The notes under the pieces were generated by a model. The model was not told where the DNA came from. It saw nothing but the letters and a program-made list of their open reading frames with translations, and ran no database searches. Source: Dermatemys mawii (taxonomy: Eukaryota; Chordata; Testudines; Dermatemydidae). From it: DNA of 64,000 nt. Positions within the stretch are counted from its first letter, which is position 1; every line of letters starts with the position of its first letter. Below, one piece after another: positions 1-9,645 of this stretch. Both the position numbers and the translations under genes were made by a program. Location of the stretch: the NCBI GenBank assembly GCA_007922305.1, contig ML677333.1, forward strand, positions 17,367,272 to 17,431,271. The letters are read 5' to 3'.

Positions 1-40
<40 letters not shown>

Positions 41-44
41 CCAT

Positions 45-70
<26 letters not shown>
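1..70. repeat. Compound (AT)n(AC)n(AT)n microsatellite
   Basis: Alternating AT runs flank a central AC run, with a short CCATT interruption. The array is cut by the window edge, so its full length is unknown. The flanking AT runs could pair and extrude as a hairpin. Confidence 0.95.
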
Positions 71-75
<5 letters not shown>

Positions 76-1266
76 ATTAACAAAGAAATAACAGCAGAGA
101 GAGAAATTAGCAGGCAATAATGGGATATGAAGTGAAAAAGGAACTAACATTCTCATTTTTTCAAATGCGTTTGTCTCCCTTACTTCACCAGAGGTAGAAA
201 GAATTTCATTAACTTCCATTCTGAGAGCCTGTTATCTGTAGTTAGATGCATTCAGAAAATAGACTGGTAATGTCAAATCACATATTGAATATATCTCCAT
301 GTAGTCCAGGATTGGAATTCAAATCAATGTTGCTTCTGTCTAAAGAAAAGGATTGTATTAAAAATTATGACTGATTATGGACTACAATTGCTATCCTGTT
401 GTAATGATCATTACTGGAGTTTTCAAGTGCAGTATAGATGTGCAAGCACTATTTACCTGTGTGTTCTCTGAATCCACACAATGACAGTGAATGGGGGGAA
501 GACCATTTTGGGAGGCAGTTTATTTTGAATGGAAAGGTTTGTTTCCATGTCAATATAATTTTTCCATGAGATGATGCAGTAGAGGAGGAGAACAAGGCTA
601 CAATCGTTTTGAAAACTAAATTACAATCACTATCTAGGATGAGTGATCAGGGTATTGAAAGAAAAACGTTGCTCACATTTTAAGGAAAAGACTTTGGACT
701 CAACATTCATAAAAACTACAGTGATGATTAGTTGAGGGGTTTTGTATGACAAAAAGAAACGGTTAGAAACTGATTATATAAAATATGAATAGAAATAGGG
801 ATGATCCAATCCCTCACTATTATTGACCTAAGTGGGAGTTGACGCAGACTAATAATGAGCATGGGGAATTGATCAATGTACAATTTCAAACACAAAATCT
901 CTTATGGATTTTTTTTTTGTATTTGCCAATGAGCTCCTAATTGAATGATGATTTAGACATGCAATGGGGCATGAAAAATCATTTAGAAAATGCTTTACAC
1001 ATCAATGAAAAGTAATTTAGTTTTGTTCATACCTGCTCCAGTGTGGTATCTTCTGCAACTTGTGGAAAGTTTGTCCACATGTCTGTTTTAACAGGAGAAT
1101 TAACCTTGCCTATTCTCAGTGCTGAATAATTCCCGATTATGTCAGTTCATACACTTTAAATCTTAAACAGAGCCCCATAAATCCAAACAAATAAAATTCT
1201 GCACTCTATTAATATAGAGGGAATAAATATAAAGTTAGAAAGAGAAATGGAAAGCAACCTTCTCCA
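71..1266. other. AT-rich intergenic sequence, nothing recognised
   Basis: No reading frame, recognisable repeat end or long inverted repeat was seen. Base composition is ordinary AT-rich, CpG-poor vertebrate filler. Confidence 0.6.
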
Positions 1267-1470
1267 GGGCCTTGGTTACACTGGCACTTTATAGTGCTAT
1301 AAAGCGCCCAGGAGCGCTATAACCTCCTACCCATCCACACTGGCAAGGCATGTACAGCGCTATAACCGCGGAGTTCTAGCGCTCCTGGTAATCCACCTCC
1401 GCACGGGGAATAAGGGCTGTAGCGCAGCTGCTGTAGCGCTACAGCGAGAATGTGGACACCCACTGCACAT
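1267..1470 (+). repeat. Harbinger left terminal and subterminal repeats
   Basis: The terminal inverted repeat is followed by several copies of a GCGCTATA/AGCGCTA motif at about 1294-1305, 1312-1321, 1357-1367, 1377-1384 and 1433-1444. The matching right end has AGTGCTATA and GCGCTATA copies at about 4348-4402. Clustered subterminal motifs are typical transposase or accessory-protein binding sites; that role is inferred here. Confidence 0.7.
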
Positions 1471-1755
1471 TAATTGGCCTCCAGCCTGTCCCATAATTCC
1501 CATTCGAGCCACTCTGGCCATCACTTGCAAGCTCTTTTGTCCTGTCCTCAGTTGACCATACGTCAGACCTGCCCTTTAAATTTCCAGGGAAATTTGAAAA
1601 TCCCCTTCCTGTTTGCTCTAGCCAAGCGTGGCGTGCTCTCAGGGAATTCTTGCAGGTGATCATTCTGATTGATCATGACTCCACGTGCCATGCCTCCTCG
1701 CAATAGGCGAGCCCCAGCGTGGAGCAATAGCGAGGTGCTGGACCTCATCAGCTGC

Positions 1756-1758
1756 TGA
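1756..1758 (+). other. In-frame TGA replacing a conserved Trp codon
   Basis: Codon 28 of the Myb-like reading frame. The residues on both sides match the family, so a single G-to-A change (TGG to TGA) is the simplest explanation. Confidence 0.7.
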
Positions 1759-2152
1759 GGAGAAGAGGCTGTTCAGTCTCAGCTGCGGTCTAGCCGCAGG
1801 AATTATGATACCTATGGGCAGATATCACGGGCGTTGGCGGAAAGAGGCCATGAGCGGGACACTCTGCAGTGCCATGTTAAGGTAAAGGAGCTTAGGAATG
1901 CGCATCACAAAGCCCACGAGGCAAACGGCCACTCCGGGACAGCCCTGGTGACTTGCAGATTTTATAAGGAGCTGCACGCGATACTTGGTGGTGATCCTAC
2001 GGTCACTCCATCGACCACCACGGACACTTCCCAGCCCACCAGTGAAGGGGGGGATGAGGAGGAGGACGAAGGAGGAGGAGGATGAAGAAGAGGAGGAGGC
2101 GGCGGTGGCAACAGTGACCCAGGGCACCGAGGAGTCCCTGGACGCATGCAGC

Positions 2153-2188
2153 CAGGAGCTCTTCTCAAGCCAGGAGCTCTTCTCAAGC
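2153..2188 (+). repeat. In-frame 18-bp tandem duplication in the Myb-like exon
   Basis: Two perfect adjacent copies of CAGGAGCTCTTCTCAAGC encode a doubled six-residue unit (QELFSS) in the linker. Perfect identity suggests a recent slippage event. Confidence 0.9.
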
Positions 2189-2255
2189 CAGGAGGAGGGC
2201 AGTCAGCCACAGCGTCCGGCAGTTGCAGGGGGCAGCACAGCAGCGGATTGCGGAG

Positions 2256-2872
2256 GTAAAGCTGCTTTTCTATTGGGAAGGCAGGCAGCTTGGGGTGGAA
2301 GGGGATGCTTGCATGCTTGCCTACATGTGGAATAGTGCATTCATGTAGTCTATCACATCGCAGTCATCATCAGTAATCTCTTCAAAGGTCTCAATAAGAG
2401 CACTTGCAATGCACCTGCCCAGGTTTCCCGGGAGAGCCAGCGTGGCCCCCGTCCTGGTCACGGTCACTAGTCCCCACCACTGTGCTACGATGGGTGGGGG
2501 GAGCATTGCTGCACATGGGCAAGCTGCATATGGCCCTGGGCGGAAGCTGCATCTCATTAGAATGCCCTCCCTTTCTTCCTCAGTCACCCGCAGCAGTGAG
2601 ATATCTTCCAGGACAAACACCTACGGAGAATGTTGGGACAGTGTTCAGAGTAGGGCTCCCACCACCTCCCGGCACTCCCCCCCCACACCACAGCACAGCA
2701 CGACAGGGAAACAATCACTTCCCCTGCATCTGGAGAGGACTCACCATGGCAGGGACTCCGTTGTTGTCTGTGTGCTCTCTGCGGGACAGGCAAATGGGGA
2801 ATGCGGGGGAATCATAGGCATGTCTGCTGATTAAAAAGGGAGCCACCGTTACATGTATCTCTCTTTTTGAAG
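2256..2872 (+). other. Probable intron of the Harbinger Myb-like gene
   Basis: It starts GTAAAG at 2256 and ends with a pyrimidine tract and AG at 2871-2872. The join restores the reading frame across the two exons, which supports the call. The segment also contains the far 3' part of the open frame on the opposite strand. Confidence 0.6.
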
Positions 2873-4055
2873 GATCAACCTTGAACCCTGTGCCATCGCT
2901 GTTAGCAGCTGCTGACAGGCTGAGGCGACTGAGGAAGAGGCCACGAAAGAGCAAAGACGATCTAGTACAGCAAGTAATGCAAAGATTGTGTAGGGCACAG
3001 CATGCGGAAATAACCGCGGAGATACTTCCCTCAGCCAAGTCTAGTTTCCCATAAAGACAGCGCAAGCGTGCTTTGAGATGCCCAAAAGCACACTCCACAG
3101 TCATTCGACACCGGCTAAGCTTGTAGTTGAACCTTTCCTGGCTGCTGTCCAGGCTCCCTGTGTAGGGTTTCATGAGCCAGGGCATTAAAGGGTAAGCAGG
3201 GTCACCAAGAATAACGATGGGCATTTCGACTTCCCCCACAGGGATCTGATGGTCTGGGAAAAAAGTCCCAGCCTGCAGCTTCTTGAACAGGCCGGTGTTG
3301 CGGAAGATGCGTGCGTCATGCACTTTTCCAGACCACCCTGCGTTAATGTCAGTAAAATGCCCACGGTGATCCACAAGTGCCTGAAGAACCTTGGAGAAGT
3401 ACCCCTTTTGGTTAATGTACTCGTCTTCTAGGTGGTCGGGCACCAGAATAGGTATATGGGTCCCATCTATCGCCCCTCCACAGTTAGGGAAACCCATTTC
3501 TTCAAAGCCAGCAACGATGTCATGCACGTTACACAGAGTCACGATTTTTCGTAGCAGGATGCGATTAATGGCCCTGCACACTTGCATCAGCACAACTCCA
3601 ACGGTCGACTTTCCCACTCGAAAGTGGTTGGCCACCAATCGGTAGCTGTCTGGGGTGGCCAACTTCCAGATCACGATAGCCACCCGCTTCTCCACCGGGA
3701 GGGCAGCTCTCAATCTGGTGTCCTTGTGCTGCAGGGCAAGGGCGAGTTCAGCACACAATCCCATGAAAGTGGCTTTTCTCATGCGAAAGTTTTGCAGCCA
3801 CTGCTCATCGTCCCAGACTTGCATGACGATGCGATCCCACCACTCAGTGCTAGTTTCCCGTGCCCAGAAGCGGCGTTCAACAGCCGTGAGCATGTCCGTT
3901 AATGAGACAAGAAGCTTCGTGTCAAACGCATTCACCACTTCGATCTCGTCTTCAGATCCATCACTGTCACCTTGCATGTCAAGGATTAACTCCACTGCAC
4001 ACAGAGATGTGCTGGTGACAGTCGTCAGCATGTCCCTCAGCAGTTGTGGATTCAT
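2715..4055 (-). CDS. PIF/Harbinger DDE transposase (HARBI1-like), intact reading frame
   Basis: The open frame reaches back to 4217, but the ATG at 4055 (MNPQLLRDML, residue 55 of the longest frame) is the likelier start because the 54 residues before it read like translated leader. Using longest-frame numbering: a helix-turn-helix-like region lies at about 175-215 (VANHFRVGKSTVG). The catalytic triad is visible as Asp251 in GGAIDGTHI, Asp339 in ILGDPAYPL and Glu375 in TVECAFGHLKAR, with 35 residues between the last two (DD35E). Family similarity ends at ALHNLC near 2979. The remaining ~90 residues are antisense to the Myb-like exon 2 and intron and may be fortuitous read-through. The enzyme would cut and reinsert the element at TWA sites. 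No stop or frameshift was seen in the catalytic region, unlike the partner gene. Activity cannot be judged from sequence alone. Confidence 0.88.
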   Translation of the reverse strand: MNPQLLRDMLTTVTSTSLCAVELILDMQGDSDGSEDEIEVVNAFDTKLLVSLTDMLTAVERRFWARETSTEWWDRIVMQVWDDEQWLQNFRMRKATFMGLCAELALALQHKDTRLRAALPVEKRVAIVIWKLATPDSYRLVANHFRVGKSTVGVVLMQVCRAINRILLRKIVTLCNVHDIVAGFEEMGFPNCGGAIDGTHIPILVPDHLEDEYINQKGYFSKVLQALVDHRGHFTDINAGWSGKVHDARIFRNTGLFKKLQAGTFFPDHQIPVGEVEMPIVILGDPAYPLMPWLMKPYTGSLDSSQERFNYKLSRCRMTVECAFGHLKARLRCLYGKLDLAEGSISAVISACCALHNLCITCCTRSSLLFRGLFLSRLSLSAAANSDGTGFKVDPSKREIHVTVAPFLISRHAYDSPAFPICLSRREHTDNNGVPAMVSPLQMQGK

Positions 4056-4424
4056 TGCGGCACATAAAAATGGAAGATGGAGCGCGCCTTGCTGAAACCG
4101 TTGAAAGATGGCGCCTGAGGTGGACGGAAACACAGGGATTGCTGGGATATGACACGAAGCATCATGGGTAGTTGGAACAGGATGCAGAATGCCCCGCAAG
4201 TGACGCTCCCCTACCACAAGGCATTGCGCCAGATCGGGAAGAGGTGCTCTGTGGGATACCTGCCCTAATGCGCTGCTCTTAATGCCACCTGAAGTGCCAC
4301 AAAGGTGGCCATGCTATACCGCTAGCGCGTCTTAGTGTGGACACGCAATAGTGCTATACATATTGCTGTATAAGGGGACCGCTATAACCAAAAGCGCTAT
4401 AATCCTGTAAGTGTAACCATGCCC

Positions 4425-5504
4425 TTACATCCAGATAAGCAGCAGATAATTTCTGCAAAATAGTCTGGTTGTTCACCCGGTTAATTACATTCTTTATCTG
4501 AATGAATGAATCTTTGCTGTACTCACAAACAGAGCCGGTAAAGCCAAAGTTTTAAACAGGAAACCACTGTGCTGTGGAAAGCAATGTACTGCAGCACAGG
4601 CTACTACAGCAGTCATTAACTTTGTTGGTTGTTAATGTGCATTCACTTGCTTTGCCTTAAGACATGGAAAAAAAGCAAGTGTTTACAGTCTGCTTTACAC
4701 AGACAAGTGAGCACTATACTGCTATGCACTACACAACACAGAACCAACAAGATACTGAGAGGAAAAGAAGGTTCTTTTTGACTACTGCAGAGTTGGTTGA
4801 GGAGGGCTGTATACACAACAAAATGAACAATGCTCAGTATGCAGGCCAGTAAATCATGTCCTGTAGCTTACAGCCTGCAGGACCTTAACAACTAGACTAC
4901 ACTGTCATGGCTGTAGAAACTAACCTAAAGTCTTTTTTTTTTTTTTGGAAATCCATCTAGTGTGCTTCAGGGGTAATGCAGGACTTTTAATTGCTTCAAG
5001 CTTCCAGTATTCTGCCATGGAAAGACTACAAAATTCACTGGTATTGACTTTTTGTTTCAAAATACTCTGAACATCACCACCTCCAGAACAACTGACATTT
5101 TGAAAGGAAATGGTGTTCATTTTAGCTGTCACAACTCTGTGACTTTATACCAGAAAATGATGGAAGACTGTATAACAATAAGGAAAACACACAAAAAGCA
5201 AGAGAGTGAAATTGATGTCACTGCAAGACTTTGGAAACTAACATTAAAATGTCAAGATGCAATAAAATACAACTTTGCAGAATAGAAATGTAGGAAGATG
5301 GTGTTATATCAAATCTAAGTAAAGAAAGACAAATCTAGTCTGTGATAGCATCACAATGCAGCAATGAAAAATATATGAACTGTCCTTTTAAGAATTTGTG
5401 CCTAGATCCTGGGATGAGTGCTCTTCTATGTAGCTACTACAAATATAACTAAATGGTATCGGGGTATGCTTTCCAATTTGCTTAAGTTAAATACAAGATT
5501 ACAA
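4425..5504. other. AT-rich sequence without recognised features
   Basis: Only short chance reading frames occur. There is a T-run near 4931-4945. Confidence 0.55.
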
Positions 5505-5640
5505 AGATTTAGATTCAGACTTTAAGGCCAGAAGGGTCCATTATGATCATCTAGTCTGATCTTCTGTGTAACACTAGACTAGCTAAAGACCTTATCCAAA
5601 CAGCCCTAATTATGGCATTATAAGGGAAGAGGCCTGCCTT
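5505..5640 (-). mobile_element. CR1 LINE 3'-end fragment
   Basis: The reverse strand reads CTAGATGATCATAATGGACC followed by CTTCTGGCCTTAAAGTCT, the typical sauropsid CR1 3' untranslated end. Only the 3' tail is present, as expected for 5'-truncated LINE insertions. Confidence 0.8.
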
Positions 5641-8559
5641 TAATTATTCATCTGCCCATGCCCATATATTCCAGTGGTATTCTTCTACATAGCCACTTAA
5701 TGTACTCTGCTTAATTTACTTTTTTTAAAATCAGATATACTCTACATGTTGCATTGGCAAAACAGTAAGAAGTGTTTCTTTGTTTTTTTACAGTACATTG
5801 TTTACTACACACTATTTGCTTCATGTGCACCATGGGGGAAGCAAATTACTTAGTATTTATCTGGGATTCTAGAATACCAAGCTAATGACTATCCCAGCCT
5901 TCTGTTTAAATTAAGGACTTAAAATTTATAGCTCCAGGCCTAAGATAGTATATAAAAATTGTTATAAAAATTATTACTGCATGATATTTTGACTAACGAA
6001 CTTGCAGCAGCATTTATGATGTTTGTAAAATATTTTTACAACTTATGACAAAGATACAAATACAGCTTCATTAATCAGTTCTAGTATGGATTTAAAATAT
6101 CAATTTCTCCATTTAACTTAGATGAAACATAAAAAGAAACTTTGTATTACAACATGTCATATCAGTAGCATTGTTAAGATATAATAGAATTCTGTGGATT
6201 TATAGATCCACTGGGAGATTCCTACAAAGTTGGGGGCCAGGTAAAGAGATTGTTTTTAAAAAATGATCATGTGAATCTTTTTAAAAATAATGCTTTCCTC
6301 CTAGGAAGTTGATGAGGAGATGCTTTCCAGATGTGCAAAATTCATGCATCTGCCTTTTATTTAATAGGACTAAAATAGACTAAAGCCATAAATTCAGATC
6401 AGAAACTGTTTAAATTTCCCAGTCAGATCCAAAACCGAGAGAGGTCAATTTTCTGGTTCCAGTTTGCAAACAGGTGAAAAATGTCACAACAGCAGCTGAT
6501 CTTGCAAGAATTCCATCATGAAGGTTCCAAAAACCTCAACAGCTGTGAATGGTTTTAGCTGTAATCCAGATTAAGAGAATTTTTGGGTTGAAGGCCAAAA
6601 AAGGACTAAACCGGTTCCAGAGCCAACCACCACTGAATTTCTAAAATAGTTGCACCACTTTGTGCTAAATCCATCTTCAGATCAGCTGGTGCACTTCATG
6701 ACTGCATGGTATTGTTTGTCTACCTAGATCTTAAACCAAGGGCAGAGAGCTCTTTGCATTCTAAGCAGCAATGCATGCTAAACAGCAATGGAAACACAGA
6801 TGATACTTATCAAACAATAAGTTGCGGGAAGATGTGCAAGCTACCATCAAGTGTTTCAATATTAAATGAATGTATAATTAGATTAATTTTGGAAGAGTTA
6901 AAGGCCATCTTCTACAAGAGTTGTTGCACCACTGTATTCTATAGCTGTATATTCTATGTATTTTAGAGCAATACTATGACTGTTTAACCAACAGTTACTA
7001 ATAACCCCCAGTCTGCATATCAGTACAAATATGTGCTATGCAGAGGCTCCAGTAGCATAGTAAAACACAGTATCATATTGCAGGAGGTGATAAATATCTT
7101 TTGAAGGACATATATAAATGACAGACTCAGAAGAGTATTTAAGCATTTGGGACCGTATCTGACAAAAATGGCACCCCAGACAGCTACCTATACCATGGTT
7201 AAGCATTTCCATCTGTGATACCCTCAGGAACTATTTCTTTGGGTAATCTTTGTTGATGCCCATCTACAACAGAAAGACTGGGGAATCCTCTCAAGGCAAA
7301 CACATTGCTTCCAATGCCTGTAGGCTGTTTGAAAACAACAGCTGTCAGCATCAAGAGTGTATTTTGCAAGGTGCAGAGAGTAGCATGAGTAAAGTGCTTT
7401 CTAGCAGCAGCCCCAGAATTCTCCGAAGCAGGCAAGTTCACAGCTGAATCAACTTGCTGGCACACGTTCTAAAATTGTACTGTCACTTTCCCTATTTATG
7501 TCACATCATTCTTGAGTACTAATGTGTTTACCACCCCCCTTTTATCATGTTGTAATGAAATAGTTCCTTCATGGCCATAACTACTTGATCATGACATCAT
7601 CAAAGAGCACTGAAGTATGCAACACTCTTGAGCTTTTATTAGTGAGGCTTGTCGGTGCATATAAATCTAGATGGAAGAGTGAGAGCAGCCTTATTTGCAT
7701 AACAGTGAAATGCCAGTTTATCTACTGTACATAGGAACTATTTTATTATAGCACATTTCATACTGACCTGCTACACCTTTTTCCTCCAAATCTGCTTTTT
7801 TAGAGCTTATTAAACATTAAATTATTGCCAGAATAAGTCAGAAGGACAAACCTGGGATGCACAAGACGACATGATTACCTAACAACTCAGATATTTTTTG
7901 AAAATTTGGCATTTCCAGTAGCAGTACAAAATTTTCAAATGTCCACTAATAGGCTACATCTGCAGGTTTACTGTTCCCAGGTGCCCAATTACCAATTTTA
8001 TGGCAGCACAGTAACAACTGTGCTGCTTTTGAAGAACTTATTTTAAATAAATAAATAAATGAACTTATTTTACAAAAAAAAAAATCACTAGAGAGATCAA
8101 TATATTTTGCTTCTTTTAAAGGCTATGGAAAACTTCAATCCAATTACTCATTTTAGCACACTTCTATAGCATAACTAACGCTTATGGCAAACATCTTTCA
8201 CAGCATTTTTCTGGGGTAAAAAGTAATTCCCAAGTCACCTTAATTACAAAGTAAAAAGAGAAGGCTGGAAAAAAAATCCACGTTACCTATTGATATCAGT
8301 CAGTGGATGCCTGTGAAAAAAATCAGCATTCACGAAATCATCAGATAATCCTAAAAATGTGCAAACAGGTTCCCACTTCATAGCCACCCAGCTTGTAGAA
8401 ATAAAGTTGTTAAAATGCTGCTGCTCCTCACTGAAAACGATGGAAGGGGAATAAGGAGGGAGAAAGGTAGTTGTGTGATTCAGTGTTACTAATAAAAATG
8501 CATAGATACAGCTGAAAACTGAAGATTTAGAATCTCTAAGAATTAACTCCCAATTAGAG
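5641..8559. other. AT-rich sequence, no gene recognised
   Basis: Scattered reading frames of 60-110 codons have no family features and low-complexity composition. A short TAAA run (about 8043-8060) and an A-run (8074-8085) are present. Confidence 0.5.
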
Positions 8560-8950
8560 TTGAGTGAAAGATCTAAATCTCTCTCTTGTGGGAAATTCTG
8601 ATATTTTGACATTTATTTTTGTCCCTAATTGGGATGAAAAGTTAAAATAAAAATCTTTCACAGAATGAAAAGTTCTGGGGAAAAATGTGATTCTAAAATG
8701 GCAAACTGAAGTGTTTAGACATTTTCAACTGAAACATTTCACCATACCTGAATCTTCAATGTTTTGTTTCAGTATGATGATCTGAATCAAAATGTTTGAC
8801 ATTAAATTTCATCTGCCAAAGTGTGATAGAGCTTTCTAGAAGTTGAACTGTATGTGCTTCGTCCCTCATTCACTCCAAAGGGCTGGAATCCCTAGTCACA
8901 CTATATCTCTCATGATGTGTCATTGGGGTCTATCAGAGGGAAGACCATGC
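8560..8950. repeat. Degenerate interspersed repeat, AT-rich
   Basis: Repeated TTTTGACATTT, GAAAAGTTCTGGG and CATTTTCAACTGAAACATTT phrases resemble a dispersed element common in turtle genomes, ending near CATGCATCATGGGAGA. No clear ends or target duplication were found. Boundaries are approximate. Confidence 0.35.
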
Positions 8951-9519
8951 ATCATGGGAGATCTACTCTGGTGAAGGAGTTTGGGTGTGGGAGGAGTGAG
9001 AGGTTGGGCTCTGTGAGGAAGTTTGGGTGCTGGCTCTGGACTAGAGCAGGGGACAGGAGCGCAGGAGGAGGGGTGGGTCTGCAGGCTCTGGGAGGGAGCT
9101 TGAGGGTGGGAGGAGGTGTGTGGGAAGGGGAAGAGGGTGCAGGCTCTGGGAGGGAGTTTGACGGTGGGAGTGGATATGTGGGAAGGCAATGGAGGTACAG
9201 GCTCTGGGAGTGGGTAGGGCACTCACCTGAGTTCCAAGGCAGGGCAGGCCATCTTATTAACAGCAGGGGCAGTCAGGATGGGGGCAGCATGTGGAGGCAC
9301 AGCCTCGCCCTGCCCCGGGGCCATAGGGAGGGGCCGGAAGCCACTGGATCAAGCAGGCAGACGCTGCTCAGCTTTGCTGCATTGCTGGGGACCCTGTGGG
9401 GGGAGTGCCCAGGGGTGGCAGGTGGGGCCAAGGGAGAGACCCAGCCCCAAAACTGCGGGCCACATTGGGGAGATTCGTGAGCCACAGATGGCCCATGGGC
9501 CATGAGTTTGAGACCCCTG
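8951..9519. mobile_element. Non-autonomous hAT-like element with G-rich minisatellite core
   Basis: The right end reads GCCATGAGTTTGAGACCCCTG at 9499-9519. Its reverse complement, CAGGGGTCTCAAACTC, is a typical hAT terminus. The body from 8970 to 9220 is a degenerate G-rich tandem array of roughly 55-60 bp units around GCAGGCTCTGGGAGGGAG. Long open frames here reflect base bias, not coding. The left end is not defined. Confidence 0.55.
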
Positions 9520-9520
9520 G

Positions 9521-9645
9521 CCTAGGGTGACCAGACAGCAAGTGTGAAAAATTGGGATGGGGTGGAGGGTAATAGGCACCTATATAAGGCAAAGCCCCAA
9601 ATATCTGGATTGTTGCTATAAAATTGGGACATCTGTTCACCCTGG
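9521..9645. mobile_element. Short terminal-inverted-repeat element (MITE-like)
   Basis: It starts with CTAGGGTGACCAGACAGC and ends with CATCTGTTCACCCTGG, so the ends are imperfect inverted repeats (AGGGTGACCAG against CAGGGTGAACAG). The centre contains TATATAAGG and AAAATTGGGAC phrases of a widespread amniote repeat. It abuts the preceding hAT end almost directly. Confidence 0.6.

Larger units (their letters stand above)
1675..3054 (+). pseudogene. Harbinger Myb/SANT-like DNA-binding protein, two exons, disrupted
   Basis: Reading from the ATG at 1675, exon 1 encodes a Myb/SANT-like (trihelix-type) domain. Recognisable parts are a WSNSEVLDLI start, then a central block with NYDTYGQISRALAERG and a VKVKELRNAHHKA helix, then RFYKELHAILGG. 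An acidic Glu-rich linker follows. A TGA at 1756-1758 stands where this family has a conserved Trp (TGG). A one-base shift near 2071 in the Glu/Gly repeat moves the frame. Exon 1 can end at 2255 before GTAAAG, and exon 2 can start at 2873 after a pyrimidine tract and AG. Joining them keeps the frame of the linker and runs through a basic stretch (RLRRLRKRPRKSKDD) to TAA at 3052-3054. Family role: binds element ends and helps bring the transposase to the nucleus. This copy should not make a full protein unless the stop is bypassed. Family assignment is by recognition; the splice sites are inferred. Confidence 0.8.
1267..4424 (-). mobile_element. Two-gene PIF/Harbinger DNA transposon
   Basis: The element is about 3.16 kb. 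Its left end (1267-1282) begins GGGCCTTGGTTACACT and its right end (4410-4424) is the reverse complement of GGGCATGGTTACACT, giving imperfect terminal inverted repeats. Both subterminal regions are crowded with GCGCTATA-type motifs, likely transposase or Myb binding sites. It carries a DDE transposase gene on the minus strand and a Myb/SANT-like gene on the plus strand, arranged tail to tail, which is the known two-gene organisation of Harbinger elements. The family normally duplicates TWA. Here the right flank is TTA but the left flank is CCA, so the duplication is not intact. Strand is given as that of the transposase. Confidence 0.9.

Noticed and set aside
2404..2834. Two overlapping plus-strand frames of 137 and 141 codons
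   Set aside because: They lie in the predicted intron of the Myb-like gene and partly antisense to the transposase frame, with no family features.
8917..9505. Several long frames on both strands
   Set aside because: They sit in a G-rich minisatellite, where stops are rare by composition.
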